Assembly (NCBI GenBank): GCA_036397255.1
Contig: DASWJH010000076.1
Span: 1 to 56,404, forward strand
Length of the DNA: 56,404 nt
Direction: 5' to 3'
Source of the DNA: Nitrospiria bacterium
GTDB taxonomy: Bacteria > Nitrospirota > Nitrospiria > DASWJH01
Made by a program: the position numbers and the translations under genes. Below, one piece after another: positions 27,092 through 35,300 of this stretch (its first letter is position 1; each line of letters opens with the position of its first letter). The notes under the pieces are model-generated. The model had not been told where the DNA came from, made no database searches, and saw nothing but the letters and a program-made list of their open reading frames with translations.

Positions 27092-28195
27092 TTAAGAGTT
27101 GAGGAGCATCCGGTCTAGGGCTTTTTTTGCAAAACTTTTGGTGGGTTCAGGAACCCGAATTTGGTTCACCACTTGACCTTCCAATAAATTCTCCAACGCC
27201 CACAAAAGGTGAGGAGGGTCAATGCGGTACATGGTGGAACACATGCACACCGTTGGAGAAAGGAAGAAAATTTCCTTGTCAGGGCATTCTTCTTTCAAAC
27301 GGTTGACCAGGTTAAGCTCTGTTCCAATGGCCCATTTTGAACCGGATGGGGCTTTTTGAACGGTTTGGATGATTACTTCGGTGGAACCGGACAGGTCCGA
27401 TAGGTCAACTACCTCCTGGCGGCATTCGGGATGGGAAATGATTTTGATGTTGGGATATTTCTCACGGAATTGAAGGACATGTTGGGGAAGAAAGACCTGA
27501 TGAACGCTGCAGAATCCGTACCAAAGAATAATCTTTGCCTTTAAAATAGCATCCTCTGAGTTTCCTCCCAGATCCTCATCCGGATTCCAAAGTATGATTT
27601 CCTCATCTTTAAAACCAATTTTTTTGGCTGTATTTCGGCCTAAGTGTTGATCCGGAAAAAATAGAACCTTCCCTCTTTGGTTTAAACCCCATTGCAACAC
27701 TTTTTCCGAATTCGACGAAGTACAGACAATCCCCCCTTCTTGGCCACAAAACGCTTTTAAGTCCGCTGAAGAATTAATATAGGTGATTGGCGTAACTGGG
27801 GAGGGGCCTAATAGATCCGATAGGTCCTCCCATGCCACCTGAACTCTCATCACATCGGCCATATCTGCCATGGAACAGCCTGCGGAAAGGTCGGGAAGAA
27901 TCACCTTTTGATGAGATTGACTTAAGATATCTGCAGTTTCAGCCATAAAATGAACCCCGCAGAAAACAATATACTCTGTTTCTTTTTGCTCTGCCCCGAT
28001 GCGAGCAAGTTTTAATGAATCCCCTCTCACATCTGAGTATCGAATAACCTCATCGCGTTGGTAATGATGTCCCAAAATAAGAACTTGATTTCCCAAGCGG
28101 TGTTTGGCCTGTGAAAGGCGCTGGGCCATTTCTTCCGGGGGAAGATGGGTGTATTCCGTATTTAGATCCCGTCTTGGTAAAACACCTTGTGTCAT
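27092..28195 (-). CDS. nadA: quinolinate synthase NadA
   Basis: Condenses iminoaspartate with DHAP to quinolinate for NAD synthesis, using a [4Fe-4S] cluster. Family blocks: LGHHYQRDEVI, VFCGVHFMAETAD, SAGCSMADM, CTSSNSEKVLQW, SHPECRQEVV and FLSPTVCMCSTM. These include the three cluster-ligand cysteines. Length 367 aa is normal. The ATG has AAGGA six nt upstream. A strong promoter region lies at 28227-28259. Neither nadB nor nadC is nearby. Confidence 0.97.
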   Translation of the reverse strand: MTQGVLPRRDLNTEYTHLPPEEMAQRLSQAKHRLGNQVLILGHHYQRDEVIRYSDVRGDSLKLARIGAEQKETEYIVFCGVHFMAETADILSQSHQKVILPDLSAGCSMADMADVMRVQVAWEDLSDLLGPSPVTPITYINSSADLKAFCGQEGGIVCTSSNSEKVLQWGLNQRGKVLFFPDQHLGRNTAKKIGFKDEEIILWNPDEDLGGNSEDAILKAKIILWYGFCSVHQVFLPQHVLQFREKYPNIKIISHPECRQEVVDLSDLSGSTEVIIQTVQKAPSGSKWAIGTELNLVNRLKEECPDKEIFFLSPTVCMCSTMYRIDPPHLLWALENLLEGQVVNQIRVPEPTKSFAKKALDRMLLNS

Positions 28196-28226
28196 TTGTC
28201 ATCCTTACCTAGTAGATTTCACTCGG

Positions 28227-28259
28227 ATTATACTAAAGGGCCTTGAATTCCCTTGTCAA
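28227..28259 (-). promoter_or_regulatory. nadA promoter
   Basis: On the minus strand TTGACA (28254-28259) is followed by TAGTAT (28230-28235) at an 18-bp spacer. A perfect TATAAT (28227-28232) overlaps it at a 21-bp spacer. The 18-bp partner fits the pattern elsewhere in this window. Confidence 0.6.
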
Positions 28260-28341
28260 GGATTGTTCTGTTCCCTTTTTCCATTATCCAAGGGTATAAA
28301 AGTGTTTGGGGTGGTTTTTCCTATGGATCATGGACTCCGTC

Positions 28342-29409
28342 CTAGGAACGGATTCCCAGTTCGGTTTTTAGATGAGCAAAATCCACTCTTTCCCGAACGA
28401 GCCTTTTTGCCCGTTCCACCTTACTGGTTGTCCGAATCCGAACTTTTCCCAACATATTTTCAAATTTCTCAACAACGGTTAATGTATCTTCCTTGACTAA
28501 CAGAATTGGAACCCCAACGCTTCGGGCCTTGTCTAAAATCATATCGGGAGGCATTTGGTCTCCGGTTAAAACCAAGCAACGTGTGGACGTGTCCAGAGCG
28601 GCCAGTTGAATGTCTGCCCTGGATCCACCTGTAATGACTGCTTTATGATGAATTTTTCGAAAGTAATTTAAAGCATTTTCTACACTCATTGCCCCGATAG
28701 TAAAGGTTTCGATGGTATCTTCCATCTTTTCTTCACAACAAAGCACCGAGCCTCCTAGGATTTCATGAAGTTGTTTAATGGTCATTGAACTGAGGAGCCG
28801 ATCAAAAGGACAAATTCCTAAAAGATGAATTTGATGCCTTTTTAAAAAGGTGGTGGCGGTTTCCAGTACCTCCTCGATCCTGTGGGAGGAGACACGATTT
28901 AAAACCACACCCACTAATCGATCTTTAAGAATTTCCTTCATCGAGAGGATGTCATCAAAGGTTTCCTCCTCCTTATAGGGATTGACCAAAATGACTTTTA
29001 AGTCCAACTGCTGAATGATTTGAATTCCAGATATTCCCAGAAAGGCCCCGAAGTGAAAACGCCCATTCCCGCCCACGAGTACTAAATCTTTCTCTTCTCC
29101 TACCCGTGTATAAGCTTCCTGAATTTTTTTCAATAAACCCAGCTCTTTTCCCTTTAAACCTTGAGAAATCAAATCCGGGGTGAGGACCACAGGGCAAATA
29201 GAGTCCAGGGGTTCCTCCAGACCTAAAGCTTCCTTTAAATAAAGGGCATCTCCATCCGTAAGAATGCCTTTTACCAAAGTGGGGGTTCGACCCACCGGTT
29301 TAAAATATCCAATCCGGACGCCCTCTTCGCGGAAGTGGTTGCCTAAACCTAAACATAAAATTGTTTTTCCAGAATATGGGACCGTTGACCCGATGTATAG
29401 ACCTGGCAT
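28342..29409 (-). CDS. P-loop (BioD-like) and DRTGG-domain protein
   Basis: A 355-aa cytoplasmic protein. The N-terminus has a nucleotide-binding loop GSTVPYSGKT (7-16), as in BioD/CobQ-like NTPases and in the N-terminal half of long phosphotransacetylases (Pta). From about residue 210 there is a DRTGG domain (KAVITGGSRADIQLAAL near 254-270). The phosphotransacetylase catalytic domain is absent. Function is unproven: a regulator or sensor of acetyl-phosphate metabolism is possible. Upstream of nadA on the same strand, but nadA has its own promoter. Confidence 0.75.
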   Translation of the reverse strand: MPGLYIGSTVPYSGKTILCLGLGNHFREEGVRIGYFKPVGRTPTLVKGILTDGDALYLKEALGLEEPLDSICPVVLTPDLISQGLKGKELGLLKKIQEAYTRVGEEKDLVLVGGNGRFHFGAFLGISGIQIIQQLDLKVILVNPYKEEETFDDILSMKEILKDRLVGVVLNRVSSHRIEEVLETATTFLKRHQIHLLGICPFDRLLSSMTIKQLHEILGGSVLCCEEKMEDTIETFTIGAMSVENALNYFRKIHHKAVITGGSRADIQLAALDTSTRCLVLTGDQMPPDMILDKARSVGVPILLVKEDTLTVVEKFENMLGKVRIRTTSKVERAKRLVRERVDFAHLKTELGIRS

Positions 29410-29532
29410 CGAAAACCCAATAAAAAAAAATGATGAAATAATCCTTCCAAGGAGAGAAAGATATTATAGGGTATTCAAGAAACTAAGTAAAGGAAAGAAA
29501 TGAAAGAAATGGGCGAGGAAAAGACGGAGGTT

Positions 29533-30804
29533 TTATCCCTTTGGGGTGAAAGGAATAACCCTATTCCTTCCTGAATCCTTTGCTTCATACAGGGCTTTAT
29601 CTGCCATATGGATGATCTCGTCCATGGATCTGGCGTCTGAAGGGAATGAAGCAACACCCCCACTGATGGAAATGCATCCCAAGGGCTGTTTTTCTTTATA
29701 TAGAAAATCTTCGGTTGAAACGATTCTTCGAATATTTTCTGCATAACTCAAAGCTTGATCCTTATGGGTGTTGGGGAGCAAAACAATAAATTCTTCTCCA
29801 CCGTATCGGGCAACAATCGATGTCCCGCGTGTATTCACCTGAATCAATGATGCCATTTTTTTAAGCAATTCATCCCCTGCCTGGTGACCATTTTGGTCAT
29901 TGTATTTTTTAAAATGATCGATGTCGAATAAGAATATGGAGCATTCAAAATTGTAATTGATACATTTCAAGGATTCATCCATGACCCGTTCCTGAAAATA
30001 CCTCCGGTTATATAATTTGGTTAAGGGGTCGATACGGGCAGTGAGTTGCGCATTATCGAGGCGCTGGGCATTTTCAAGAGATATGGCCGCCAAATCGGCT
30101 ACGGTGGCCAAAAAGGTGCGGTGGTTTTGGTCGGGTTGTTTAATTCTTCCAACGCTTAAAACCCCGTGAAGCTGGTCTTTGAATCGAATAGGCGCACAAA
30201 GGTCAATGGCTAGGGGTTCAATCTTTGAACCGATTTTTCCCATGAATTGAGGATTAAATTTAAAGTCTTGTTCGGTCAATACTATATTGACCTCTCCGGT
30301 TACCCCTATTCGTCCCTCCCCCAAGGCAAAAGAGAGATGGCTAAATTTCCCTTTTTTTAACCCATAGGCCAAGGAGAGCGTTAGGCGTTTTTCATCAGGG
30401 TTGTAGAGAAAAAGGCAAATTTGCCCCGCGTTAATGAGGTCATGGGCCAAACGGACGATTGAGGAAGTGACCTCCCCCACGGTAAGATTGGAAGAGAGGC
30501 GTTTTACGGCTTCTGGAAGCGTAATGAAGAGTTGAAGATAACGTCTATTTTGCTCGCTGAGTTGTTCAATTTGCCCCTGTAAGGACCGGCGGGCATTTTT
30601 TTCTTCACTCAGACGTGAATCTACCCGTTCTTTTTCATTTAATATGATTTTTCCTTTTCGGGATCCCGCCCAAAACCCAATGAATAAAGTAATGAAAAAA
30701 ATCAAGATAAAAACGAGGAAAAATGTGTTGGGGAATCCTTGGAAATTTAAATTTAGAATTCCTTCCAATTTTTGAATCGGTCCCATTATTCCGAAGGACT
30801 CCAA
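29533..30804 (-). CDS. membrane-anchored GAF-GGDEF diguanylate cyclase
   Basis: Makes the second messenger c-di-GMP from two GTP. One transmembrane helix (about 26-46), a coiled coil (50-90), a GAF domain (about 100-245) and a GGDEF domain (about 255-423) with an active GGEEF (335-339). The inhibitory I-site (RxxD five residues before GGEEF) is replaced by RGTS, so feedback inhibition is probably weak. The reading frame starts with TTG at 30804; ATG at 30786 is an alternative. It is next to the EAL protein on the same strand, suggesting matched synthesis and breakdown. Confidence 0.9.
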   Translation of the reverse strand: MESFGIMGPIQKLEGILNLNFQGFPNTFFLVFILIFFITLFIGFWAGSRKGKIILNEKERVDSRLSEEKNARRSLQGQIEQLSEQNRRYLQLFITLPEAVKRLSSNLTVGEVTSSIVRLAHDLINAGQICLFLYNPDEKRLTLSLAYGLKKGKFSHLSFALGEGRIGVTGEVNIVLTEQDFKFNPQFMGKIGSKIEPLAIDLCAPIRFKDQLHGVLSVGRIKQPDQNHRTFLATVADLAAISLENAQRLDNAQLTARIDPLTKLYNRRYFQERVMDESLKCINYNFECSIFLFDIDHFKKYNDQNGHQAGDELLKKMASLIQVNTRGTSIVARYGGEEFIVLLPNTHKDQALSYAENIRRIVSTEDFLYKEKQPLGCISISGGVASFPSDARSMDEIIHMADKALYEAKDSGRNRVIPFTPKG

Positions 30805-30953
30805 AAAACAACCCCTAAAAAAAACGGCTTTCCTGTTAAATCAAAATTCAAATTAATTTTTATCTCTCATCAAATTTGGAGTGATGTTTCACACCCTTAG
30901 GATTTTTCTCTTTTGGAAAATTTTAAAAAAAGGTCAATGAAATGGTCTTTCTT

Positions 30954-32228
30954 TCACTCTGGGGGGCTACTGGGTCTGCCCAATAAAAACCCCTGCCCCA
31001 GGGGAATCCCCAGTTTTTTTACAGTTTCTAACTCTTCTTTGGTTTCAATTCCTTCGGCTATAATTATGGCGTTCATGCTTCCCGCGAAAGAGATCATTGC
31101 TTTGGTCATTTCCTGCTTTAGGAGGTTACGGTCAATTCCACGGACCATTGAGATATCCAATTTCAAAAAGTCAGGTTGAAGTTCTACAATGGCCTCCAAA
31201 CTGGAATACCCTGCCCCCGTATCATCCACCGCAATTGAAAAACCAAGGTCTGAATAATAGGCCATGGCTTCACGGAAGACGGGATAATTATTGATGGCTT
31301 CCCGTTCGGAAATTTCCATGACCACGTTGTTGGGTATCCTTTTGATGTCTTCCAGGAAATCCCGCAAATAGGCCCCTTTAAATTCAGGGTCATGAATGGT
31401 TGTCGGCAAACAATTGATAAATACCTTGGCCTTTTGATCCAGTCGAGCCGCATGAATGAGCCCCTTTCTTCGGCAGATGCGATCGAGTTCAAAAATAAGC
31501 CCAACCTCCCTCGCGATATCGAATAGAAAATAGGGATTTTCATATTCTGTTCCTTCAGGACCTCGGCTTAATGCCTCGTATCCCATGACCTTGTTGGTAT
31601 TTAATTCGACAATCGGTTGAAAAACAATTTTGATTTCTTCTTTAATGATGAGTTCCTGGAGTTTCTCTTTGTTTCGGATTTCCCCCTTAAATTTTTGAAA
31701 TTTGGCCATTGTTTTTGAATCTTCAATGAGCCGTTCGATTAACCGCTCTTCTTGAATCAAAGGGTTATAGATGACAATCGCGTGACCCACCGTGATATTG
31801 GGTCGTCCTTTTAAATACTGGAAGACATCTTTAAAAATCTTTTCGTTGAGGTCCTTCGTTACCCGCTCACTTAATCCTTCTAAATCCGTTGAAAAAAATT
31901 TCTTTTCATTCCTTTTTTTAGATAGAAAAATGAAGAATTGATCGCCACCAGGGTGGTTGACTGTCAAAATGTCATCTTTTCGGATACCATTGCCCTGTAA
32001 ATCGATTAGTTTTTGATTCAAAAGATCAATAATATCTTGATAAATTTTCTTTCCGAACGCTTTTTCGATTCGATTCAGATGGCTTGCATCGACCATCAAT
32101 AGAGCGAGGGCCTGATTTTCCAGCAATATTTCTTTTATCCTGGGTATTTCAGAATGGTAAGGGGGAATTTTGGGTTTTTGGCTTTGGTTCACAAAGTGGG
32201 TGGGGTTTTTTGAGGGATGAATACTCAT
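30954..32228 (-). CDS. EAL-domain c-di-GMP phosphodiesterase with degenerate GGDEF-like N-terminus
   Basis: A 424-aa protein with no membrane segment. Residues 35-150 form a GGDEF-like domain with PGGDQF (93-98); this degenerate signature is likely a regulatory, not catalytic, domain. Residues 190-424 form an EAL domain with all key features: EAL (218-220), the NCLP asparagine, ISERE, DDTGAGYSS, LKLD, EGIET and GQGF. It should therefore hydrolyse c-di-GMP. It lies 150 bp upstream of the diguanylate cyclase gene on the same strand. Confidence 0.9.
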   Translation of the reverse strand: MSIHPSKNPTHFVNQSQKPKIPPYHSEIPRIKEILLENQALALLMVDASHLNRIEKAFGKKIYQDIIDLLNQKLIDLQGNGIRKDDILTVNHPGGDQFFIFLSKKRNEKKFFSTDLEGLSERVTKDLNEKIFKDVFQYLKGRPNITVGHAIVIYNPLIQEERLIERLIEDSKTMAKFQKFKGEIRNKEKLQELIIKEEIKIVFQPIVELNTNKVMGYEALSRGPEGTEYENPYFLFDIAREVGLIFELDRICRRKGLIHAARLDQKAKVFINCLPTTIHDPEFKGAYLRDFLEDIKRIPNNVVMEISEREAINNYPVFREAMAYYSDLGFSIAVDDTGAGYSSLEAIVELQPDFLKLDISMVRGIDRNLLKQEMTKAMISFAGSMNAIIIAEGIETKEELETVKKLGIPLGQGFLLGRPSSPPE

Positions 32229-32435
32229 AGGAATTCTCTATGGTTTTTAGTTGCTCTTTCTTTTACTTAAAAGTATCAAATTTTCTCAAATTGTCTATTT
32301 CTTTAGATGGTTAGGAAATTTGAATTTGGGGGAAAATCAATTGTGGGGGAGAAAAACGGGTTCTATTTTAAAAACAGTATGTTACGCAGATAGAAATGGG
32401 TTGATCGGGTGCCAAAGATGGGAGTGAAGAGGACA

Positions 32436-32762
32436 CTAACCCCAAAGATTGTCAGGAACTTTTAACCGGTCAACCGGTTTTCCTTTTCCAATGTGTTCTT
32501 CCATAATTTCTTTAACATCAGCTTGGGTTACTTTTTGATACCAAGTCCCATCGGGATAGACGATGACTATGGGGCCTAGCTGACAGGGGCCGGTACAGGT
32601 TGATCCGGTAATAAGAACCTGATCAAAAAGTTCAAGGTTCTGCATTTCCTCGTAAAACTGCATCATGACATCAGAACCTCCTTTTTCTCCACAGGACCCG
32701 CGAGGATGACCTGAAGGACGGGAGTTAGTGCAAACGATCACATGATATTTAGGTTTCGGCAT
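32436..32762 (-). CDS. [2Fe-2S] ferredoxin, thioredoxin-like fold
   Basis: A 108-aa small electron carrier. Cysteines occur in the thioredoxin-like ferredoxin spacing: Cys11 in IVCTNSRP, Cys24 in GSCGEKGG, then GSTCTGPCQLGP (Cys56 and Cys60), which hold one 2Fe-2S cluster. A clear Shine-Dalgarno (GAGGAAAGAG) and promoter (32813-32842) are present. The redox partner is not known; the reductase at 24833-25537 is a candidate only by type. Confidence 0.9.
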   Translation of the reverse strand: MPKPKYHVIVCTNSRPSGHPRGSCGEKGGSDVMMQFYEEMQNLELFDQVLITGSTCTGPCQLGPIVIVYPDGTWYQKVTQADVKEIMEEHIGKGKPVDRLKVPDNLWG

Positions 32763-32812
32763 CTTTCTCTTTCCTCTTCCAAATTCTATGGTTTATCAAC
32801 GAAGTGCAATAA

Positions 32813-32842
32813 ACGATAGCGGATCTGTGGGATGCCTGTCAA
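32813..32842 (-). promoter_or_regulatory. promoter of the ferredoxin gene
   Basis: On the minus strand TTGACA (32837-32842), 18-bp spacer, TATCGT (32813-32818, 4 of 6). Leader about 45 nt. The remaining stretch 32843-33083 holds no recognisable gene. Confidence 0.6.
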
Positions 32843-33083
32843 CCCAAAATTGACTCTTCCCGGGCTTTCGTTCCCTGTAAAAAAACCCCTTCTCAAACCC
32901 CAACCAAAACTGAATGGAATGGGAAGCGGCCCCCGGGGTTTTTCGAAAAATCATTCCCCGTAAACCCTTTACCCATGGTTTTTGTGATGTTGGGAATCCA
33001 AACTCCGGAAGTCGCTTTCACCTCTTTTTAAAAGGTCTTTTTTCTTTTTCACTTGCCTGGAAAGAAGGCAAAGATCTTTTATT

Positions 33084-33111
33084 TTAAAATTCTCAAAGAG
33101 ACCTCTTTAAG
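33084..33111 (-). terminator. intrinsic terminator-like hairpin after the cytochrome c gene
   Basis: On the minus strand CTTAAAGAG (33103-33111) pairs with CTCTTTGAG (33092-33100) over nine positions, including one G-T, with a very short loop, followed by AATTTT. It begins 3 nt after the stop codon. The short T-run makes it a weak but plausible terminator. Confidence 0.5.
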
Positions 33112-33114
33112 GTT

Positions 33115-33561
33115 TTATTTTGAAACGCCGAGGCTTCCTTCAAAAAGGATGGCCAGCCATGCCTCATCCTCTGAAATAATGGCAGGGGTGTAGGAAATCA
33201 TTCCGGTACCCGGGCTTCCATTTTTGACCACCCAAAACATTTCTCCCTCGGTCCGAATGGTGTGAAATTCAGGGTTGGTAAAATTTCGCGGGGAGGGACT
33301 TAAAGCAGCCCCTGCGGGGCCATCTCCTTTTCCTTCATTTCCGTGGCATGTAAAACAGGTTCCTTTTCCAAGATAAATTTCCTTTCCCTTTGCAATATTT
33401 TCTGGTGTGGGTTGGAAAGGGTTTTTTAATGCTTTTGCCGCTACCAGTTGATCGACTGGCACTCTTGTTTTGGAAAGGTCAAATTCTTCTGCAGTGGAAA
33501 TACTCAACCCGAAGGTAAGGGTTAGGGCGACTATCAAACCGCTTGATAAAAGGTGCTTCAT
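33115..33561 (-). CDS. periplasmic monoheme c-type cytochrome
   Basis: A 148-aa protein with a Sec signal peptide (MKHLLSSGLIVALTLTFGLSIS). The heme motif is C69-F-T-C72-H73 (GTCFTCHGN); the distal ligand is probably Met121 in GTGMISYTP. These make a class I cytochrome c or cytochrome c-like electron carrier. The frame continues upstream to 33618, but the ATG at 33561 follows AGGAGG and the signal peptide starts there. Maturation by the Ccm system encoded at 49458-56404 is expected. The electron-transfer partner is unknown. Confidence 0.92.
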   Translation of the reverse strand: MKHLLSSGLIVALTLTFGLSISTAEEFDLSKTRVPVDQLVAAKALKNPFQPTPENIAKGKEIYLGKGTCFTCHGNEGKGDGPAGAALSPSPRNFTNPEFHTIRTEGEMFWVVKNGSPGTGMISYTPAIISEDEAWLAILFEGSLGVSK

Positions 33562-33801
33562 CGAGAACCTCCTTATCTGAATGTTAATTTTTTTTTGGGA
33601 ACGTGATAAGATTTCCAACCCTATTAGACGGGAGGCTTTTTATTTTATTCAAATTTTCAAAGGCTGATTTTTAGGTCAAATGGAAAAGGGGAAGTTATTC
33701 TTTTAGAAAAAAAATGGCTTCGGGTTGGAAGTCTACAGCGCGTGCTCCGAGGAGTTCCTCCAGGTAGTGGATTTTGCCTTTTTCTCCCTGGACTGGTTTT
33801 C
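33562..33801. other. intergenic region upstream of the cytochrome c gene
   Basis: About 240 bp divergent spacer, plus the leader to 33928. I see no convincing promoter for the cytochrome gene. An 80-aa minus-strand frame (33695-33937) lies across the opposing promoter and gene start and is not called. Confidence 0.35.
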
Positions 33802-33831
33802 TTGACAGTGTGGGGACGGGTGAGATATATT
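33802..33831 (+). promoter_or_regulatory. promoter of the tlpA-ccdA-protease operon
   Basis: TTGACA (33802-33807), 18-bp spacer, TATATT (33826-33831, 5 of 6). The leader to the tlpA start would be about 90 nt. Confidence 0.78.
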
Positions 33832-33928
33832 TGACTGTACTCTTAATTTCTAAAAAAATAAGCCGTAACTTTTTAATTTTAAAGAGAAATCCAGTTACTA
33901 TATAAGGCCCTCTGAACATGTTTGAGAA

Positions 33929-34519
33929 ATGTTTCAACCTCTTCGGTTTGTGGTGAATCTAAAAACGGCTTTTCCCTCTACGGGTCTCCTCATTGGTTCT
34001 TTTGCCATCCTTGTTTTATTAGGGTGCAGCCAGGTTGATGAAGCCCAAGAAAATGGGGAAGGCGTGCAAACAAGTGTGGCCAAAGCCACCATTGGGTACC
34101 CGGCTCCAGATTTTACCTTGTTGGATGTGGATGGGAAATCAGTCTCATTATCCGACAATAGGGGAAGGGTTCTTTTGGTCAATTTTTGGGCCACCTGGTG
34201 TACACCCTGTCGTGTGGAGATGCCCTCCATGGAAACCCTTTACCGGCAGTTTAGCCGGGAGGAATTTGAAATTCTGAGTGTCTCCAGTGATTTTGAGGGA
34301 GCGGCGGTGGTCAAACCTTTTATGAGGTCCTACCAACTGACCTTCCCGGCCCTGATTGATAATGATTTTGAGGTGAGTAATTTATACCAGGTCCGTTCCA
34401 TTCCCGCGACTTATATTATTGATCAGGAAGGGGTTATTACTCATCGATATTTTGGGGCGAAGGTATGGAATGATGAGGCCTCTAAAGAAATCATTCGCAA
34501 ATTGATCCAATCGGGTTAA
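33929..34519 (+). CDS. TlpA-like thioredoxin-fold lipoprotein
   Basis: A 196-aa periplasmic reductant or redox protein. A hydrophobic stretch with lipobox LLGC (Cys33) makes it a lipoprotein. From about residue 55 it is TlpA/ResA-like, with the active site WATWCTPC (Cys91, Cys94) and the cis-Pro region SIPATY. It lies 1 bp from ccdA, the inner-membrane reductant supplier, so it probably receives electrons from CcdA to reduce periplasmic disulfides such as apocytochrome c thiols. The exact target is not fixed by sequence. Confidence 0.88.
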   Translation: MFQPLRFVVNLKTAFPSTGLLIGSFAILVLLGCSQVDEAQENGEGVQTSVAKATIGYPAPDFTLLDVDGKSVSLSDNRGRVLLVNFWATWCTPCRVEMPSMETLYRQFSREEFEILSVSSDFEGAAVVKPFMRSYQLTFPALIDNDFEVSNLYQVRSIPATYIIDQEGVITHRYFGAKVWNDEASKEIIRKLIQSG

Positions 34520-34520
34520 A

Positions 34521-35264
34521 ATGGATTATTCACCATCCATATCTTATCTCGTTGCCTTTTGGGCGGGGTTTTTGTCCTTTGTTTCTCCATGCGTCCTTCC
34601 CCTGGTTCCTTCCTATATTTCCTATATAACGGGGATTTCCATCGAAGAATTGGTTTCAAGAGAAGAGAGGGATCACCATAAGTGGTTAGCCTTGAAAAAC
34701 GCTACCATGTTTATTTTAGGATTTTCGATGGTCTTTATTTTTTTTGGGGCCTCCGCCACGGTGGTGGGCCAACTGTTCCTGACCTATCAGGACGTTTTAA
34801 GAAAGGTTGGGGGGGCCATTGTCATTTTATTTGGTCTTTATACCATTGGTTTTTTAAAGTTTCGTTTCTTAATGCAAGAAAAACGCTTTCATTTTCAAGA
34901 AAAACCTGCAGGGTATTTTGGGTCTCTTCTAGTGGGGGTCGCCTTTGCGGCTGGATGGACCCCCTGTGTGGGTCCGATTTTAGGGACCATTCTCTTTATG
35001 GCGAGTGATGCGGAATCAGTCAGCACTGGCGTTCAACTGTTGGCGGCTTATTCTTTGGGTTTGGGTATTCCACTTTTGGCCATTGCTTTCGGCATTCATT
35101 CCTTCCTCAACTATTTCAAACAACTGAACAAATATATGGGAACCATTTCAGCTGTAAGCGGTGTTTTTCTGATTGTCATTGGGTTAATGATTTTTACCAA
35201 CTCCTTCGCTCTTTTTACCGCTTTTTTACAAAAAAACGGCATTGGATGGGATTTAACCCTTTAA
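34521..35264 (+). CDS. ccdA: cytochrome c biogenesis protein CcdA (DsbD-like membrane electron carrier)
   Basis: A 247-aa inner-membrane protein with six membrane segments. The paired catalytic cysteines are in FVSPCVLPLVPSY (Cys24) and GWTPCVGP (Cys149). It passes electrons from cytoplasmic thioredoxin across the membrane to periplasmic thioredoxin-fold proteins. It is next to the TlpA-like lipoprotein (33929-34519), and CcmG in this window (54518-55075) is another expected target. The ATG is 2 bp after the tlpA stop, suggesting translational coupling. Confidence 0.94.
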   Translation: MDYSPSISYLVAFWAGFLSFVSPCVLPLVPSYISYITGISIEELVSREERDHHKWLALKNATMFILGFSMVFIFFGASATVVGQLFLTYQDVLRKVGGAIVILFGLYTIGFLKFRFLMQEKRFHFQEKPAGYFGSLLVGVAFAAGWTPCVGPILGTILFMASDAESVSTGVQLLAAYSLGLGIPLLAIAFGIHSFLNYFKQLNKYMGTISAVSGVFLIVIGLMIFTNSFALFTAFLQKNGIGWDLTL

Positions 35265-35300
35265 TCCAATTCACTTTTTTCAATCCATCGTAATTTTTCC

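Noticed and set aside
33695-33937. 80-aa minus-strand frame before tlpA
   Set aside because: It runs across the strong promoter at 33802-33831 and the start of tlpA, and begins with TTG too close to any ribosome-binding site.
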